DNA of 41,661 bases, from positions 1-41,661 of the forward strand of contig JACQHZ010000149.1 in assembly GCA_016198745.1 (NCBI GenBank). The letters are read 5' to 3'. Shown here piece by piece: positions 24,414 to 32,656 of the stretch. This DNA comes from Verrucomicrobiota bacterium. Its GTDB lineage: Bacteria > Verrucomicrobiota > Verrucomicrobiia > JABWAM01. The notes under the pieces were generated by a model. The model searched no databases, was not told where the DNA came from, and saw only the letters and a program-made list of their open reading frames with translations. Both the position numbers and the translations under genes were made by a program. Within the stretch, counting starts at the first letter, position 1, and each line of letters begins with the position of its first letter.

Positions 24414-26615
24414 ATGGAAAAAACAAACTTTTCGACGCTGCCCTGGTGGCGCAAACCCGTCCGCATGATGCGGCGGGATTATGTCTCGGACTTCAGGCCG
24501 TTCATCCAGGCGAACCTCGACTCGCTCGCCCGCAAAGCGAGGGAGCATTGGCAAGTGAACTGCGAATGGGTCATGGCAACGCCGGGTTGCGCGCCGGGCA
24601 CGGCCCACCTGACTCTTTTCAACACGCCCCGGTTTGAAAAGATGCCCGGCATCGGCGCGCATGATTTGCTGCGCGAGTATCTGCCTCACGTTCGACGACA
24701 TGGCATTCATCTCCTCGCGTATGTGAACATGCACTGGTATTCGTATGAGTTTGCTGACACGCATCCGGACTGGGAGCAACTTCTTGAAGACGGCACGGCC
24801 TACGGCCACAAGCATCCGCTCTATGGCGGCGGGACGACGCTCTGCGTCAACAGCCCGTGGCGGGATTGGGCGTTCGAGATGATCCGCGAGGTGATGCGCA
24901 CGGGCGTGGACGGTTGTTTTCTCGACGGACCGGTTGTCTATCCCGGCGCCTGCTACTGCAAATATTGCCGGCGGCTCTTCAAGATCGCCGCCCAAAGCAG
25001 CCGCCTCCCGAAGTTCGGCGATTGGAACCATCCGCTTTGGAAACGGTTCGCGGATTTTCGCGCCGGGTCATGGGCGCGGTTCATGTGCGACGCGCAGGCG
25101 GCGGCGCGCGAAATCCATCCGGGCGCGGTCATGTTTCTCAACGGCGGCGGGTTCAGTTCTCACAACCTCTCATGCGCATACGATGCCGCCCGCATGGAGT
25201 CCTGCCAGACGTTCACCGGTTCAGAACAATTCTTCCATTGCGCAGACGGCTACGATTCGCCTTACAAGACCCTCAACCTCGCCCGGTTTCTATCAGCCGG
25301 AAAAAACCCGGGCGTGGTCTTCACTCATCACGGACTTTCAACCTGGCACTACGCCCCATTGCCGCCCGCCGAGATGTCCACCGCGCTCGCCCAAACGGTC
25401 GCAGGCGGGTCGAACACCTGGTTTGCCGTCTTTCATGAAGCGATCAAGAAGGATGCGCGCGAAGCGCTCGCGCCGCTCGAAACCACAGGAGGCTTCATCG
25501 CCGATTGCGATCCCTACGTCACGGGCGACCGTTCCGCCGCAGAGACGGCAGTGCTGATTTCCAATCGCACCCTGTATTATTATCTTACGCGGCATCACGG
25601 CTTGTGCCGCGACGTCGGGAGCGGCCGTGAGGCGGGCCTCGTTGTGGAACAGGGCGGAACCCAGCAAAAGGGCGATCTGCGGCAACGGCGCGAAGTGTCC
25701 GCGGAAATCCTCGATCACGAAAACCAGGGATGCCTTGATGTCTGTAATTTTGCCCACGTGCCGGCGCGCATTCTGTGGGACGACCACCTCATCTCCGAAA
25801 AACTGCGCGGAGTGAAAGTCCTCCTCCTTCCCAATGCCGCATGCCTTGCTCAAAAACAGTTGGCGGCGATTGAGCGGTTCGTCCGAAACGGCGGCGGCTT
25901 GGTCGCCGCCTTCGAGGCCGGCATGTACGACGAATGGGGCGATCCCATGTCGCGCCAAAACTGGCTGCGCTTTCTCGGCATCGAGCGCATCAAAGGCGTC
26001 TTCGTGCCATCGCGCACCGAAGATTACCTGACGCTCACCACGCCATTGGACAACATCCCTGCCGACTCGCTCATCCCTCGTCCCGTCCACGGGCTTGCGG
26101 TGCGGGCCGCGGACGATGCCAAGGCGCTTGCCTATTACCTGAACCCCATCAATAAAGCCTACACGCAGCCAAAAGGCGTTTCCGATTATCCTGCGATCCT
26201 CGCAACGCGGCGCGGCAAGGGTTGCGTCGTGTACCTCGCGTCACCCTTGTTCGATGCTTTTGATCGCTTTCACATTGATGCTCACAAGGACCTGGCGCGG
26301 GCGCTGATTCGTCTCGCCGCAGGCCGCATCGGGTTGCAGGTCGAAACCGACGCACCCGGCAGCCTCGCCATTGAAGTGCGCGAACAAAAGGGAAGGACGC
26401 TCGTCCATCTGGTGAACGTCACCTCCGACATGAAACGGCCCATGGGGCAAATCGTTCCGCTTTACGATGTTCCCATCGCGATGCGCTCCAAGGCAACCCG
26501 CGCAAAATGCCTGCGTTCGGGACAACCCCTACGGCTCAAAAGAAAAGGTAATCGAGTTTGTTTTCGGGTGCCCAAGATTCGGGATTATGAGATTGTTGTG
26601 CTGTCAGGAACTTGA
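24414..26615 (+). CDS. Putative glycoside hydrolase, GH42-like barrel with trimerisation domain
   Basis: The Met at 24414 gives 733 residues and agrees with the start of the paralogous relic at 27963; an earlier ATG at 24378 is possible. The N-terminal TIM barrel (about residues 20-370) includes HGIHLLAYVNMHW, G-V-D-G-C-F-L-D-G-P-V-V-Y-P-G with a nearby C-x-C-x2-C cluster (C-Y-C-K-Y-C), and F-T-G-S-E-Q. A beta-galactosidase-trimerisation/GATase-like domain follows (VKVLLLPNAACL, RNGGGLVAAFEAG). A beta-sandwich ends V-P-K-I-R-D-Y-E-I-V-V-L. The protein has no signal peptide. An Asp in the F-L-D-G-P loop is the likely nucleophile or acid, but which residues act is inferred. Confidence 0.75.
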   Translation: MEKTNFSTLPWWRKPVRMMRRDYVSDFRPFIQANLDSLARKAREHWQVNCEWVMATPGCAPGTAHLTLFNTPRFEKMPGIGAHDLLREYLPHVRRHGIHLLAYVNMHWYSYEFADTHPDWEQLLEDGTAYGHKHPLYGGGTTLCVNSPWRDWAFEMIREVMRTGVDGCFLDGPVVYPGACYCKYCRRLFKIAAQSSRLPKFGDWNHPLWKRFADFRAGSWARFMCDAQAAAREIHPGAVMFLNGGGFSSHNLSCAYDAARMESCQTFTGSEQFFHCADGYDSPYKTLNLARFLSAGKNPGVVFTHHGLSTWHYAPLPPAEMSTALAQTVAGGSNTWFAVFHEAIKKDAREALAPLETTGGFIADCDPYVTGDRSAAETAVLISNRTLYYYLTRHHGLCRDVGSGREAGLVVEQGGTQQKGDLRQRREVSAEILDHENQGCLDVCNFAHVPARILWDDHLISEKLRGVKVLLLPNAACLAQKQLAAIERFVRNGGGLVAAFEAGMYDEWGDPMSRQNWLRFLGIERIKGVFVPSRTEDYLTLTTPLDNIPADSLIPRPVHGLAVRAADDAKALAYYLNPINKAYTQPKGVSDYPAILATRRGKGCVVYLASPLFDAFDRFHIDAHKDLARALIRLAAGRIGLQVETDAPGSLAIEVREQKGRTLVHLVNVTSDMKRPMGQIVPLYDVPIAMRSKATRAKCLRSGQPLRLKRKGNRVCFRVPKIRDYEIVVLSGT

Positions 26616-26628
26616 ATTCTCAAACAAA

Positions 26629-27210
26629 ATGCGAACAACCTGGAATGGGCAGGGATTTTCTCTGATTTTGGCATCGCTTGTTTCCCTATCTTTTTGTCTG
26701 TCCGGATGCAGTGAAAAATTGCCAAGGCCAAAGGAAGGCTCAAACCAGCGTTTTCGCGAGGTCAAAGCCAAGGCGGAAAAGGGCGATGCTGAGGCGCAGA
26801 GCATCCTCGGAACAATGTACCAGAATGGCTGGGGAATTAAAAAGAATTTGCAAGAAGCGGTCAAATGGTATGGCAAGGCCGCGGCCCAAGGCAATCCCAC
26901 AGGGCAGAGAATGCTCGGACGAATGCACGAATTTGGCTGCGGCGTCGCCAGAAATGATGGAGAGGCAATCCATTGGTACCGCAGGGCGGCGGAACAAGGA
27001 TATCCCTCGGCACAATACGATCTCGGACACATGTGCTGGGAAGGCAAAGGGATTCAGCGCGACTATGTTGAAGCCTATCGATGGTTTTTTTTGTCAAAAA
27101 TATTCAATACACACGAGACGGTCGCTCGTTTGATGACGCCGGAACAAATTGAAGAAGCCAAACGCCGTGCGGCCACCTTCGTCCCGCGGAAAGAAACCGC
27201 TCCTCGATGA
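26629..27210 (+). CDS. Sel1-repeat lipoprotein
   Basis: Starting from the ATG at 26629, the product has 193 residues. The signal peptide ends in the lipobox L-S-G-C (SLSFCLSGC), so Lgt should modify it. Three Sel1/TPR-like repeats are visible between about residues 45 and 155 (A-E-K-G-D-A-E-A-Q…; A-A-A-Q-G-N-P-T-G-Q…; A-A-E-Q-G-Y-P-S-A-Q…), each with the K-W-Y/H-W-Y and G-W-G-I/G-K-G-I turns. Sel1 proteins mediate protein-protein contacts. The gene begins 13 bp after the hydrolase stop and is probably co-transcribed with it. The longer upstream frame is not coding. Confidence 0.85.
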   Translation: MRTTWNGQGFSLILASLVSLSFCLSGCSEKLPRPKEGSNQRFREVKAKAEKGDAEAQSILGTMYQNGWGIKKNLQEAVKWYGKAAAQGNPTGQRMLGRMHEFGCGVARNDGEAIHWYRRAAEQGYPSAQYDLGHMCWEGKGIQRDYVEAYRWFFLSKIFNTHETVARLMTPEQIEEAKRRAATFVPRKETAPR

Positions 27211-27215
27211 AAGTC

Positions 27216-27238
27216 CCGTTAAGTGAGAAAATTAACGG
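27216..27238 (+). terminator. Hairpin after the Sel1 lipoprotein gene
   Basis: CCGTTAA (27216-27222) pairs with TTAACGG (27232-27238) around a 9-nt loop, starting 6 bp after the stop codon. No U-tract follows, so termination would be weak; it may instead protect the 3' end. Confidence 0.45.
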
Positions 27239-27242
27239 CTGA

Positions 27243-27480
27243 AACATCCCCGGAGACCAGCAAGATGTTGACAACATCTGCTTGGCAATGATGCGCGGAG
27301 CGGAACACGAGTTTTCCACGCTTCATGCGTCGCGCACTTTTGTTCATGCATCTGAGCCGGGGGAATGGAAGAAGGTGGAAAAGTTGATGCAAGCAGGGAG
27401 GGTGGACGGGTGGTTGCTCGCAGGCACAGTGAACGACGAGGTGGTGAATCGATTCAAGGCCGTTCCGTTGCGCAGGGTTC
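27243..27480 (+). pseudogene. Relic of a LacI/XylR-type regulator effector domain
   Basis: About 75 residues in one frame read like the start of a periplasmic-binding-fold effector domain. They contain M-M-R-G-A-E-H-E-F-S followed by EWKKVEKLMQAGRVDGWLLA, G-T-V-N-D-E-V-V and A-V-P-L. The R-V-D-G-x-L-L-A-G pattern is typical of LacI-type regulators. There is no DNA-binding domain upstream, and the frame moves into unrelated sequence afterwards. It stands before a pseudopilin relic, as a regulator stands before the intact pseudopilin at 5091. Identification is tentative. Confidence 0.4.
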
Positions 27481-27507
27481 CGCCCGTGGGCGCCTGCGAG
27501 CTATGGA

Positions 27508-27856
27508 ATGAACCTGGCGACGGCCAGTTGGGGGGGATATACGCCAACACTACCCCTGTTGGGACAGATGACGGTGGACGGCACATCTCTGGGATGGGGA
27601 TCCTATCGAGTAGACAGCGCGTCTGAGGTCAGCTTCATGGTGGACTGCTGGATCTTGGGACAGCGGATGGGTTCAACCCTTTTTCGCAGACCTGATTGAC
27701 GATCCCGCGTCGCTTTACACACCACGCTATCACTTTCAATATTCGTTCCGTCATCCAGGCAATCGCGTGAACGTGCTCTATTACGATGGCCACGTCGGCG
27801 CTGTTCGGCATTGGTCTCAAACCGGGAAACGTATCTGGAATTACAAATATCCATGA
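27508..27856 (+). pseudogene. Relic of a pseudopilin, C-terminal part with a frameshift
   Basis: Frame 1 reads SLGWGSYRVDSASEVSFMVD and stops at 27699. A +1 frame continues from about 27650 as F-N-P-F-F-A-D-L-I-D-D and then F-R-H-P-G-N-R-V-N-V-L-Y-Y-D-G-H-V, ending at 27854-27856. The second part is the His-Xn-Asp-Gly tail of DUF1559-like pseudopilins, with ten residues and not nine between His and Asp. The N-terminal methylation motif is absent. A truncation plus one frameshift explains the arrangement. Confidence 0.6.
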
Positions 27857-27962
27857 GTGTTTGATATGGCGCTGTGTGCCGTTATGGACTTCTCCTCCTC
27901 GGAACATAAGATCAACCCTCCGGTCGAACGCGCTCCATAACATTCCCGGAAAGGCTCGCATT

Positions 27963-28929
27963 GTGGAACCCACCCAAAAACAAAAACAGAACACGAATTC
28001 CACTCAACCGTCCTGGTGGCGCCCGCCCTCGCCATTCTGGGCAACCATTATGACTTCGGCCAACCGCAGGCGAACCGTCATCCGACCATTGAAAACGATC
28101 CAGCGGTCATCGAGCAGTTGGTCCGATGGAAGCGCCGGGCCGGATTCGACACCGAATTCCTGATGGTCAACCACAGCTACTTTGAAGGCCAGGGCGGCGA
28201 CGATCCCAAGGCTTATTGCTTCAAAAATTTTTATGGCTACCGCGAGGATTGGCTGAGCCGCTATCTGCCGGTGGCCCACCGCCACGGGATGCGCGTCATC
28301 ATTTATTTCAACTGTCATTGGCTCAAAGCCGCCGCTTTTCCCCCCGACTGCTACGTGGTGGATGCGGACGGCAGGCCGAAGGTCCTCTATGGCGACGGCG
28401 GCGAAATCTGTTGCCGCGGCCCCTACCGCCAGTGGTCGGAAAAAATGGCGGAAGACCTCGGTCGTTATCCCATCGCCGGGGTCTTTTTGGACGGGCCGGT
28501 TAAGGACTCCTGCTGGTGTCCTCACTGCCGCAAAGTTTTTCAGGATCGCCACGGGCGGCCGCTGCCGGAAAAGCCAGCGGACCTGCCGCTGTCTTTTCAG
28601 GCCGATTACGAAGCCTTCCTGACCGAGATGCCGGCGGGTTACGTCGAGGCGTTTGCGCGCGGACTGCGGAAACACAATCCGCACGCCGTGCTCTGCTGCA
28701 ACGGCGGCGACAGCCGCCAAATGAAGGCGACGCTGCCCTGGACCCAATTGCTCGGGGAAGAGGGTGGATTCGTCGGCTACGCGCCCGCGTGCGTTTGCCG
28801 CGGGACGCCGGCCGTCCGCGCTCGGTTCAATTCGCCATGGCCGGGCAGAAGGCGCGGGTTGCGATGCAGGGAAATGTCGCGAGTTTTGTCATCCCGCGAA
28901 TCGAGGAATATGAAATGGTGATCATTTGA
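27963..28929 (+). pseudogene. Broken paralogue of the GH42-like hydrolase
   Basis: A GTG at 27963 begins V-E-P-T-Q-K and reaches T-Q-P-S-W-W-R, matching the start of the intact hydrolase (L-P-W-W-R). The frame then shifts at about 28015-28025. The new frame carries the barrel for about 270 residues (I-L-G-N-H-Y-D-F, H-G-M-R-V-I-I-Y-F-N-C-H-W, I-A-G-V-F-L-D-G-P with C-W-C-P-H-C, CCNGGDSRQ). Near 28800 it changes frame again into A-S-F-V-I-P-R-I-E-E-Y-E-M-V-I-I, the C-terminal strand of the family. The whole trimerisation domain (about 350 residues) is missing. It is therefore a pseudogene with a frameshift and a large internal deletion. Confidence 0.75.
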
Positions 28930-28971
28930 TAACCCCTTCAAATGCGATGAACCCATGGCTTCTGATCTCAG

Positions 28972-28987
28972 TAAAAGCCTGCTTTTA
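28972..28987. terminator. Short inverted repeat before the transposase relic
   Basis: TAAAAGC (28972-28978) and GCTTTTA (28981-28987) are exact reverse complements with 2 nt between them, so the hairpin would need to open its last pairs. It is followed by AGGTAAAACCT. It may be an end of the mobile element that starts downstream. Confidence 0.3.
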
Positions 28988-29029
28988 AGGTAAAACCTAG
29001 CGCAAGTTAAACGCCCGTTTCGCAAGACC

Positions 29030-29698
29030 ATGCAGCGTTGGGGCCGAGCTCTGCAAGCCGACGATCCGGAGCAACTCATCAAAGCACTGGCCGGCCGGAG
29101 CGCTCCTCGCAAGCTCACGCCCGAAATCCGCTCCTTTGTCGCGGTGCGTTTTGCTTCGATCTATCCTCAAAATCGACGCGGTTACAGTCGAGCGATTCGG
29201 GTGGAAATCCAACGGATTTTCGGCATCCATCTGTCGAGCGAAGCGTTGCGACCGCTGTTGCAGCGGTTCAAAGCGGAATTGCAGCATGAAATGGCCGAGA
29301 CCAGTCCAACCTCGGCATCGGAGGAAAAACGGGAGACTGCTTGCGATTCGGCAGCGGCGCTCCCGCCAGATCAGACGGCTGTCCCTGCCGCGCAGAGTTC
29401 TGCGGATGCCGGCTCGGACCCTGGGTCGGCGGCTCATCCCAAGCAGTCGCCCGTTTTGTCAGAGACCAAAGAGATCCGCTTCTGCCACCTTTGGGGGGTC
29501 CACCTCCTACGCCTCGGTGGCTTACCAGGAGTTGCAATCGCAGTTGCAAGACAAACAAATGCAGAACGGCGTCGACAAAGCGATGCAAGAACAGCAGCGG
29601 CAAATCAAACGGCAACTCAGCGCGCTGCTTTTGCAGGAGCATCGCCATCATTCGGGATTGTCATGCGCGCGGTTCTCTGGCTTGATGCGGGATCGTGA
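29030..29698 (+). pseudogene. Frameshifted transposase-like gene, related to the fragment at window start
   Basis: The first frame starts at 29030 and contains an N-terminal helix-turn-helix-like part: LTPEIRSFVAVRFASIYPQN, then R-G-Y-S-R-A-I-R-V-E-I-Q-R-I-F-G-I-H-L-S. Near 29490 the sense shifts to another frame: T-S-Y-A-S-V-A-Y-Q-E-L-Q-S-Q-L-Q, then I-K-R-Q-L-S-A-L-L-L-Q-E-H-R-H. Bases 29614-29649 are identical to 42-77. After that the two copies diverge, and this one runs directly into the histidine-kinase-like gene. The gene is thus frameshifted and cut short, and the fragment at 2-559 may show what the lost C-terminal part looks like. Which transposase family it belongs to is unclear. 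Confidence 0.55.
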
Positions 29699-30534
29699 GC
29701 TTGACGCGAAAAACGTTGCATCCACCCCGGCCGCGCATTGCCGGGTCGAAATCATCGGCCCCGCGCGCATTGAAGCATGATGTATGTCCGGATGACATTT
29801 GGGGTCCTTACCGTTCATGGCTTGCCCTGGGCGTGCTGGGGATGGGGTTGTCCCACACAATGAGGAATCTCCTCATGAGCATCATGGGGAATGTGGCGCT
29901 GATTCGCGAAGAACCGGCCAACACCGAGATGAGGGATGGTTGTTTCAGGGATATTGATACCGCGCTGAAACGGGCCATTCAGTTCAGCGGCAACCTCCAG
30001 GATGTCGCCCAAAACCGGACCGTGCGCTGCGGCAACCTCGATCTCAATGGCTGTGTCCGCCAATCGCTGAGCCGTCTGGATGGGACCTCGCACGCGCTGC
30101 TTCGCGTTCATTTTGATCGGGCCTCGACAGCGCCGCGGGTTTCCGCGGATCCGGTGTTGTTCACGTGCATGCTGCTGGAGCTGCTTTCTGAGGCGTGCTG
30201 TACTCTGTCCCGGTCCATGCCCGTGGGGGGAGATGCCGCGGCATTCTCGATTCATCTTCGGTCAGCTTGCGAGGGCAACGCGCCTCACCGCAATTCTGAC
30301 GACAACGAGTCGCGTGTGGAACTGAAAATCGAGACGCGCGGTTTCCATCCATGGAGCCGCGCCGAGGCGCATGCGGATGGGACGACGGCGGCAGGGGGAA
30401 GCGGTCCATCCCGTTCTGTCGAGATTGCCAGGATCGTGATGAAACTTTTCCGGGGCGAAGTGCGCGTCCAACGCTCCGGAACGGACGGTGATTGCGTGAG
30501 TCTGGTCTTTCAACCCGCAGACCCGCCCCGATGA
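29695..30534 (+). CDS. Degenerate histidine-kinase-like protein
   Basis: The 279-residue frame starts with a GTG inside the end of the transposase relic. From about residue 50 it resembles the dimerisation/phosphoacceptor helix of a sensor kinase (GLGMGLSHTMRNLLMSIMGN-like, with His in S-H-T-M-R-N-L-L and the following N-V-A-L-I-R-E-E). A second segment (A-D-P-V-L-F-T-C-M-L-L-E-L-L-S-E-A) matches the ATPase N-box position but lacks the expected Asn, and no clear G-box is visible before the end (S-V-E-I-A-R-I-V-M-K-L-F-R-G-E-V). ATP binding is therefore doubtful; it may act as a phosphotransfer protein or be a fragment. The next gene begins 17 bp after its stop. Confidence 0.5.
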   Translation: MSLTRKTLHPPRPRIAGSKSSAPRALKHDVCPDDIWGPYRSWLALGVLGMGLSHTMRNLLMSIMGNVALIREEPANTEMRDGCFRDIDTALKRAIQFSGNLQDVAQNRTVRCGNLDLNGCVRQSLSRLDGTSHALLRVHFDRASTAPRVSADPVLFTCMLLELLSEACCTLSRSMPVGGDAAAFSIHLRSACEGNAPHRNSDDNESRVELKIETRGFHPWSRAEAHADGTTAAGGSGPSRSVEIARIVMKLFRGEVRVQRSGTDGDCVSLVFQPADPPR

Positions 30535-30550
30535 GAGGGGACGGCCGGTG

Positions 30551-31654
30551 ATGAGCGAGTTCCAGGTGATGATCCACGATGTGGCCCTGGGCGGCCGCGG
30601 TGTGGGACGATTGCCGGATGGCAAGGTGGTGTTTGTGCCCTACACCCTCGCGGGTGAAACGGTCCGGATTCGGCTCGGCAAATCGCGCAAGGGCTTTGCC
30701 GAAGCGCAACTGCTGGAGGTGGTCATCCCTTCGCCGCATCGGGTCCCGCCGCCTTGCCCCTGTTTTGCCCGCTGCGGCGGATGCCAGTACCAACATGCCG
30801 CGTATGAAGAGCAACTCCGAATCAAGCAAAAGCAGGTTCGCGACACGCTGGAACGAATTGGCGGGTTTCAACGGCTTCCTTCCATTCATCTTGAAGCGGC
30901 GCCCAGCCCTTTGGGTTACCGCAATCAGATTTCCGTTCACTCGGGTCCGGCGAGGGAATTGGGATTTTTCGCCGATGACAAACGGACCGTGGTGGACGTG
31001 GAACGCTGCCTGATTGCGAACGAGTCGGTGAACGCGCAATTGGCGTCCTTGCGCTCGGCGTCTTTTCGTCCCCGACATGCCTTGCTGGCCGATGCTTCCG
31101 AACGCGGCGACAGTCCCAAGGGAAGTTTCTCCCAGGTGAACGCCGCGATTTCCTCCGCGCTGGTCCGGTGGGTGCGACAACGGGTCGAGGGTTCCCCCGA
31201 TGCGCAGTTCCTTGATCTGTACTGCGGATCGGGATTCTTCACCCTGGCGCTTGCCGGCGTTTTCGCCGGCGTCTGCGGCGTGGATCGGGACGAGCGCGCC
31301 ATCCATGCCGCCATCGCACGCGCAACGGCGGACGGCGTTCGCAACGCGCGTTTTTTTGCGGCGCCGGTTGAGGAACGGTTGGAGTGGTTGTTGGAAGATG
31401 TTCCACCGGACAAAACCACCATCCTCGTGGATCCGCCCCGTGAAGGGCTTCATCCATCCGTAATCAGATTGTTCGCGCGACGACCGTGTGTCCGTCTCAT
31501 CCATGTTTCCTGTGATCCGGCCACGCTCGCGCGCGACCTGAAAAGGCTGGCGGAAGCCGTCGCGGGAAGGTATGTGTTCAGCGAACTCGGGATTTTTGAT
31601 ATGTTCCCGCAAACCGCCCATATCGAAACCGTGGCCGTGTTGCAATGGCTTTGA
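30551..31654 (+). CDS. 23S rRNA (uracil-5-)-methyltransferase, RlmD/RumA family
   Basis: The ATG at 30551 gives 367 residues. An N-terminal TRAM domain (residues 1-60; G-R-G-V-G-R-L-P-D-G-K-V-V-F-V-P) is followed by a cysteine cluster (C69, C71, C75, C78) for a [4Fe-4S] centre. The Rossmann methyltransferase domain follows: F-L-D-L-Y-C-G-S-G-F-F-T-L, then V-D-P-P-R-E-G-L, and catalytic C321 in V-S-C-D-P-A-T-L-A-R-D. The protein would methylate U1939 or U747 in 23S rRNA using S-adenosylmethionine. It is shorter than E. coli RlmD but all motifs are present. Its end overlaps the next gene by 10 bp. Confidence 0.9.
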   Translation: MSEFQVMIHDVALGGRGVGRLPDGKVVFVPYTLAGETVRIRLGKSRKGFAEAQLLEVVIPSPHRVPPPCPCFARCGGCQYQHAAYEEQLRIKQKQVRDTLERIGGFQRLPSIHLEAAPSPLGYRNQISVHSGPARELGFFADDKRTVVDVERCLIANESVNAQLASLRSASFRPRHALLADASERGDSPKGSFSQVNAAISSALVRWVRQRVEGSPDAQFLDLYCGSGFFTLALAGVFAGVCGVDRDERAIHAAIARATADGVRNARFFAAPVEERLEWLLEDVPPDKTTILVDPPREGLHPSVIRLFARRPCVRLIHVSCDPATLARDLKRLAEAVAGRYVFSELGIFDMFPQTAHIETVAVLQWL

Positions 31655-32595
31655 TCTTTTTTCCAATCGAACGTTGGTTCCAAGGCGTTACGGTGGGAAT
31701 CCGCCTCCTTGGGATCGTCTTTTCAGTTGCCGCAGTTCATGGGGCGGACATTTCCACCAAGCTGGAGGATATGGAATGGGATGATCGCCAGCAACGCACG
31801 CTGACCCGGCGCGCCATCGAGGCGCTGTCCATGGAGAGCAATGAATGGCATCACGCGGAGTCGGAGCATTTCGTCTATCATTTCTCGGAACGCTGGATGG
31901 CCGAGCGGGCGGCTTCCGAAAGCGAAACTTATTACGCGCAGATCAAAGAGGACCTGAAGATTGATCAGGACCGTTGGGAGATCAAGGGGCATATTTTCCT
32001 GTTTGAAAAGGAGGTCTTGTGGCGGAGTTTTGTGGCGAAATCCGGCATTGACCGCTGGAGCGGCGGCGTATGTTCAGGCAACGAAATCTATCTGCTCAGT
32101 CCGCCCAAGGCCCAACCGTTCACGGGCACGGTGTTGCCGCACGAGATGGCGCATCTGGTGGTGAGCCGTTTCGTCCGCGGACATGTGCCGGTCTGGTTGA
32201 GCGAGGGATTTGCCGAACAACAGGGGCGCAGACGTTTTCTTGCCTACACCAAACCGCGCGGCCACAACCTATGGGTGCCCGTCCATCCGATCTCGGCGGA
32301 GACTTACATTCCCTTGGAGGAATTGACCTCCTCCAGCGATTATCCCGCCGACGAAGCCAAGGTCCGATCCTTTTACGCCGAGTCTCTTCGTCTGGCGCAG
32401 TTTCTTGTTGAAGATCATCCGAAACAGGATTTCCTGGAATTCCTGCAGTGCATGGCCGACGGCCTGCGGTTCGCCACCGCGCTCGATCGCGTTTACGGAG
32501 TGCAGTATCGCGATCTGGAGACATTCGAAACGAGCTTCAAAAAGGTCGTGATCACCAAGAAGGGGGGCTGGGTGGATATCAACCCGCAACGGTGA
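31645..32595 (+). CDS. Exported zinc metallopeptidase, MA-type
   Basis: This 316-residue protein has an N-terminal hydrophobic segment (GIRLLGIVFSVAAVHGAD) that acts as a signal peptide or anchor. The gluzincin motif H166-E-M-A-H170 is followed by E187 in W-L-S-E-G-F-A-E, the third zinc ligand, at the usual distance. A second family mark is F-V-Y-H-F before the catalytic domain. Peptidase MA-like proteins of this size are common in verrucomicrobia and planctomycetes; their substrates are unknown. The start overlaps the methyltransferase end by 10 bp, so the two are likely co-expressed although their functions are unrelated. Confidence 0.85.
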   Translation: MALIFFPIERWFQGVTVGIRLLGIVFSVAAVHGADISTKLEDMEWDDRQQRTLTRRAIEALSMESNEWHHAESEHFVYHFSERWMAERAASESETYYAQIKEDLKIDQDRWEIKGHIFLFEKEVLWRSFVAKSGIDRWSGGVCSGNEIYLLSPPKAQPFTGTVLPHEMAHLVVSRFVRGHVPVWLSEGFAEQQGRRRFLAYTKPRGHNLWVPVHPISAETYIPLEELTSSSDYPADEAKVRSFYAESLRLAQFLVEDHPKQDFLEFLQCMADGLRFATALDRVYGVQYRDLETFETSFKKVVITKKGGWVDINPQR

Positions 32596-32656
32596 AGAAA
32601 AACGCCTGGGAAATATCGTTCCCTTGCGGAAAACCGGCTGAATGGCGACGCCTTTT

